From Planctomycetaceae bacterium UBA6163 (lineage in GTDB: Bacteria; Planctomycetota; Planctomycetia; Pirellulales; Pirellulaceae), in the NCBI GenBank assembly GCA_002428205.1, contig DIUH01000276.1, forward strand, positions 1 to 8,961: a stretch of 8,961 nucleotides of DNA, read 5' to 3'. This document shows positions 6,702-8,961 of this stretch, piece by piece. Made by a program: the position numbers and the translations under genes. The notes beneath the pieces are model-generated. The model did no database searches, was not told where the DNA came from, and was given only the letters and a program-made list of their open reading frames with translations. Within the stretch, counting starts at the first letter, position 1, and each line of letters opens with the position of its first letter.

Positions 6702-6714
6702 GGGTAGGGCAGGG
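6702..6714 (+). other. double GGGNAGGG tract upstream of the kinase gene
   Basis: GGGTAGGGCAGGG holds two overlapping GGGNAGGG matches (6702-6709 and 6707-6714). This is the only one of the four loci outside a gene. A further GG at 6716-6717 makes it an imperfect quadruplex candidate. Confidence 0.4.
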
Positions 6715-6716
6715 CG

Positions 6717-6737
6717 GTCCCGACCTTTCTTCGGGAC
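6717..6737 (+). terminator. hairpin downstream of the glycosyltransferase, possible terminator
   Basis: GTCCCGA (6717-6723) pairs perfectly with TCGGGAC (6731-6737) over the 7-nt loop CCTTTCT. It lies about 100 nt after the glycosyltransferase stop and just before the TATGAT element. No T-run follows, so termination is not certain. It may also act at the operator level for the downstream promoter. Confidence 0.35.
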
Positions 6738-6749
6738 GCATGTATCAAT

Positions 6750-6755
6750 TATGAT
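6750..6755 (+). promoter_or_regulatory. candidate -10 element for the kinase-accA genes
   Basis: TATGAT matches five of six positions of TATAAT. The sequence 17 bp upstream (TTCTTC) is a poor -35 and lies within a hairpin. Use of this site would give a leader of about 135 nt before the kinase ATG. Confidence 0.2.
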
Positions 6756-6896
6756 GCTTCGGGGACTTGGCCGGACAGCGAAGACTGCCTGCACTGCGCA
6801 AGTCGCCGCTGTTATGCCGATCCCCGCACCTTTTCGCACAATGACCGTTTTCCTGAACACCCGGACCGCCAACGGGTTACTGCCGCACACGAGCCC

Positions 6897-7913
6897 ATGA
6901 CCAAATCACGCGACTTCCTCGGCCCTTATCGACTCGCACGCCTGATCCGTCAAGGAAGTACGTGCGATGTTTGGGAAGCGGTCGACGAACAGACCCAGGA
7001 CCGATACGCACTGAAGGTTCTCAATAACCGGTTTCGAGCAGACAAGAATGAAATCGCGTCTTTGAAGTTCGAGTATACGGTTGCCAAGGATCTTGTCAGT
7101 CCACGGATCATTCGTGTGATCAGCTATCGGGTTGAAAGCGGCACGCCATTCTTAGTGATGGAACTGTTCAGCGAACTCAATATGAAGCAGGCGCTGCGCC
7201 GTGGTCCCGAGTCGCTCGCCTTTATGATCGACAAGATTGTTGAACAGGCCGCCGAGGGACTTTATTACATGCACACCAAAGGTTGGATCCACCGCGATAT
7301 CAAACCTGACAACTTTCTCGTTAGTCGCGAAGGCGAAACCAAGCTGATCGACTTTACGATCGCGGAAAAGAAGAAGACAGGACTCGGAAAACTTTTTCAC
7401 CGCAGCGGGACGACAGTGCAGGGGACCCGCAGTTATATGGCGCCCGAACAGATCCAAGGCGCTGTTTGCGATGAACGCACCGACGTTTATTCGTTTGGCT
7501 GTGTCTTGTTCGAAGCGGTCACTGGCAAGCCGCCTTATACGGGGCAAACCCCGAACGATTTGCTTTCAAAGCACTTAACGGCATCGATCCCAAGTCCCGT
7601 TGTTTACAACGACAACGTGACTCCCGAGTTCGCAGCGTTGGTTCGTCGGATGATGGCAAAGAAGCCCGCCCAGCGTCCCGATTCGATGTGGGAGTTTTTG
7701 AAAGAGTATCGAACCACTCAGGTATTTAAGAAAAGACCTAAGCCGCCCGAGGTGAGTGTGTTTGATAACATGCCGGGCATAAAGAGCGCTGAGGATATGT
7801 TCAAGAAGCCGGCCAGCGAAAAAGAATCCAAAGCGGATGAAGTCGAAAAGCCAACAAAGAGTGATAAGGATAATGACTCGGGTGATGGCAAGAAAAACGA
7901 CACGAAGAAATAG
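6897..7913 (+). CDS. Hanks-type Ser/Thr protein kinase, cytosolic, with altered G-loop and DFG
   Basis: This 338-residue protein is a PknB-like eukaryotic-type kinase that would phosphorylate Ser/Thr on unknown substrates. The kinase domain spans about residues 11-272. Visible are the ATP lysine Lys40 (YALKVL), the likely helix-C Glu59, the catalytic loop HRDIKPDN (132-139, with Asp134), the metal-binding Asp152, APE (182-184) and DVYSFG (from Asp196). Two motifs are unusual: the glycine loop reads IRQGSTCDV, keeping only the middle glycine, and DFG is DFT (152-154). The catalytic residues remain, so activity is likely. There is no membrane segment and no sensor domain. The last 60 or so residues form a highly charged Lys/Glu/Asp tail, probably disordered. 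The gene lies 47 nt upstream of accA on the same strand and is likely cotranscribed with it. Confidence 0.93.
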   Translation: MTKSRDFLGPYRLARLIRQGSTCDVWEAVDEQTQDRYALKVLNNRFRADKNEIASLKFEYTVAKDLVSPRIIRVISYRVESGTPFLVMELFSELNMKQALRRGPESLAFMIDKIVEQAAEGLYYMHTKGWIHRDIKPDNFLVSREGETKLIDFTIAEKKKTGLGKLFHRSGTTVQGTRSYMAPEQIQGAVCDERTDVYSFGCVLFEAVTGKPPYTGQTPNDLLSKHLTASIPSPVVYNDNVTPEFAALVRRMMAKKPAQRPDSMWEFLKEYRTTQVFKKRPKPPEVSVFDNMPGIKSAEDMFKKPASEKESKADEVEKPTKSDKDNDSGDGKKNDTKK

Positions 7914-7964
7914 ATGTCAGATGATTACCCGGAACAGTCAACACTAAGAGTTTTTACCAAATGA
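7914..7964 (+). CDS. possible 16-codon leader ORF bridging kinase and accA
   Basis: An ATG directly follows the kinase TAG (TAGATG), opening a 16-codon frame (MSDDYPEQSTLRVFTK) whose TGA overlaps the accA start as ATGA. It fills the gap exactly and could couple translation of the kinase to accA. It could equally be a chance continuation of the kinase frame. There is no clear ribosome binding site, and a product has not been shown. Confidence 0.2.
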   Translation: MSDDYPEQSTLRVFTK

Positions 7965-8929
7965 GTTCAGGTCAGGGATTAGATTTCGAACACGATGTGA
8001 CTGAGATTGAAAGTCAGATCGCTTCGATCGAACGACAGACCCAGCGGTCCGATGTCGAAGAATCGCGATTGCGTGATTTGAGGTTGGCGCGAGTTGAGAA
8101 GCTGAAAGAGATTTATGCCAACCTGAGTTCCTGGCAAACGGTCCAGGTCGCTCGTCACAAAAACCGTCCCTACACTCGCGATTACTTGAACTTGGCGTTC
8201 GACGAGTTCGTCGAGTTGCACGGCGACAAATTTTTCGGCGACGACCGGGCGATGTTGGCTGGGTTTGCCAAAATCGATCGCTTCAAGGTCATGGTGGTCG
8301 GCCACCAAAAAGGGAGAACGTACAAGGAGCGTGCGGCTTGTCATTTCGGCTGTGCGCACCCCGAAGGGTATCGCAAGGCGATGCTGAAAATGAGAATGGC
8401 CGAGAAGTATCGGCTGCCGCTGATCTGTTTCATCGACACGCCGGGAGCGTATCCGGGTGTCGGTGCCGAGGAACGCGGCCAAGCTCAAGTGATCGCCGAA
8501 AGCATGTTCATGATGAGCCAGTTGCGGACGCCGGTGATCTGCATCGTGATCGGCGAAGGCGGTTCGGGCGGCGCGCTCGGGATCGGAGTTGGCGATCGAG
8601 TCGCGATGCTCGAGAACTCGTACTACAGCGTGATCAGTCCTGAAGGCTGTGCGGGGATCTTGTGGAAGAGTCACGAGTTCGCCCCCAAGGCCGCCGAGGC
8701 ACTTCGCTTCACGGCGAAGGATTTGTCCAAGTTCGGGATTGTCGACAACGTGATCACTGAACCGCTTGGCGGCGCGCACCGCGACCATCACCAAATGGCG
8801 ACTCGCATGCGGTCGTACCTGTCAGCGACTTTAAACGAACTCGACAGCCAGCCGCTCGATACGTTGCTGGACAATCGCTACGAAAAGTTTCGTCGCATGG
8901 GCGTGTTTCTCGAAGAGCCCGTGGCGTGA
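7961..8929 (+). CDS. accA: acetyl-CoA carboxylase carboxyltransferase subunit alpha
   Basis: AccA and AccD together form the carboxyltransferase that moves the carboxyl group from biotin-BCCP to acetyl-CoA, making malonyl-CoA for fatty-acid synthesis in the cytosol. The 322 residues match the usual length of about 320. The N-terminus is a charged helical region (about residues 10-52). Family motifs follow: VVGHQKGR (114-119 is GHQKGR), HPEGYRKAMLKM, FIDTPGAYPGVGAEERGQ (from 157), GEGGSGGALGIGVGD (from 198, an oxyanion-type glycine loop) and YSVISPEGCAGILWK. There is no zinc finger, as expected for alpha; accD is not in this window. It follows the Ser/Thr kinase by 47 nt. The ATG at 7961 is the only sensible start. 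The gene is complete and only 32 nt remain to the window edge. Confidence 0.97.
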   Translation: MSSGQGLDFEHDVTEIESQIASIERQTQRSDVEESRLRDLRLARVEKLKEIYANLSSWQTVQVARHKNRPYTRDYLNLAFDEFVELHGDKFFGDDRAMLAGFAKIDRFKVMVVGHQKGRTYKERAACHFGCAHPEGYRKAMLKMRMAEKYRLPLICFIDTPGAYPGVGAEERGQAQVIAESMFMMSQLRTPVICIVIGEGGSGGALGIGVGDRVAMLENSYYSVISPEGCAGILWKSHEFAPKAAEALRFTAKDLSKFGIVDNVITEPLGGAHRDHHQMATRMRSYLSATLNELDSQPLDTLLDNRYEKFRRMGVFLEEPVA

Positions 8930-8961
8930 ACTTTGGGGTTGCCGGTGGCGTCTGATGCGGA

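Larger units (their letters stand above)
6620..6896. other. intergenic region between glycosyltransferase and kinase genes, 277 bases
   Basis: This gap should hold the terminator of the asd-truA-glycosyltransferase cluster and the promoter of the kinase-accA pair. It contains a weak 5-bp hairpin (GGCTG 6677-6681 with CAGCC 6687-6691), a G-rich tract at 6702-6714, a 7-bp hairpin at 6717-6737, and TATGAT at 6750-6755, which matches five of six -10 positions but lacks a clear -35. The frame leading into the kinase is open back to 6708 but has no ATG, GTG or TTG before 6897. Confidence 0.5.

Noticed and set aside
7979..8794. 271-residue open frame on minus across accA
   Set aside because: It is the antisense shadow of a clear accA gene, with His/Arg/Asp-rich composition typical of reverse frames in GC-rich DNA.

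Overview
This window looks like chromosomal DNA from a planctomycete, most likely a Rhodopirellula-like member of the Pirellulaceae. I infer this from the moderately high GC content, the near absence of Shine-Dalgarno sequences, the secreted formylglycine-generating-enzyme-like protein, the cytosolic Hanks-type kinase and the style of the intergenic repeat. No database search was possible. There are eight protein genes, seven on the plus strand and one on the minus strand. I see no rRNA, tRNA, CRISPR array, transposase, integrase or phage gene, so this is mostly ordinary housekeeping chromosome and not a mobile or defence island.

Layout. From 1 to 1202 is an envelope-anchored HtrA/Deg-type serine protease with one PDZ domain, cut at its 5' end by the window edge. 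It converges on a small secreted protein of unknown function at 1268-1732 on the minus strand. A 390-base divergent intergenic region (1733-2122) with a tentative promoter leads to a secreted FGE/sulfatase-modifying-fold protein (2123-3337) that lacks the catalytic cysteines. The next gap, 3338-3581, holds a large perfect inverted repeat.

From 3582 to 6619 lies a tight cluster of three genes: asd (aspartate-semialdehyde dehydrogenase), truA (tRNA pseudouridine synthase) and a GT4-like glycosyltransferase. They are 9 nt apart and then overlapping, so probably one transcript. A 277-base gap with small hairpins precedes a Ser/Thr kinase with altered glycine-loop and DFG motifs (6897-7913) and accA (7961-8929), the carboxyltransferase alpha subunit of acetyl-CoA carboxylase.

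How they fit together. asd feeds lysine/diaminopimelate, threonine and methionine synthesis, truA modifies tRNA anticodon arms, accA starts fatty-acid synthesis, and HtrA performs envelope protein quality control. The kinase-accA pairing suggests, without proving, a regulatory link to lipid synthesis. The most unusual non-coding signals are the 23-bp perfect palindromic repeat at 3408-3461 and a strand-biased set of G-rich octamers matching GGGNAGGG, the consensus of the FtsK-orienting KOPS motif. These octamers fall at four loci between 4057 and 6714, all on the plus strand. I did not find a clearly new multi-gene system.
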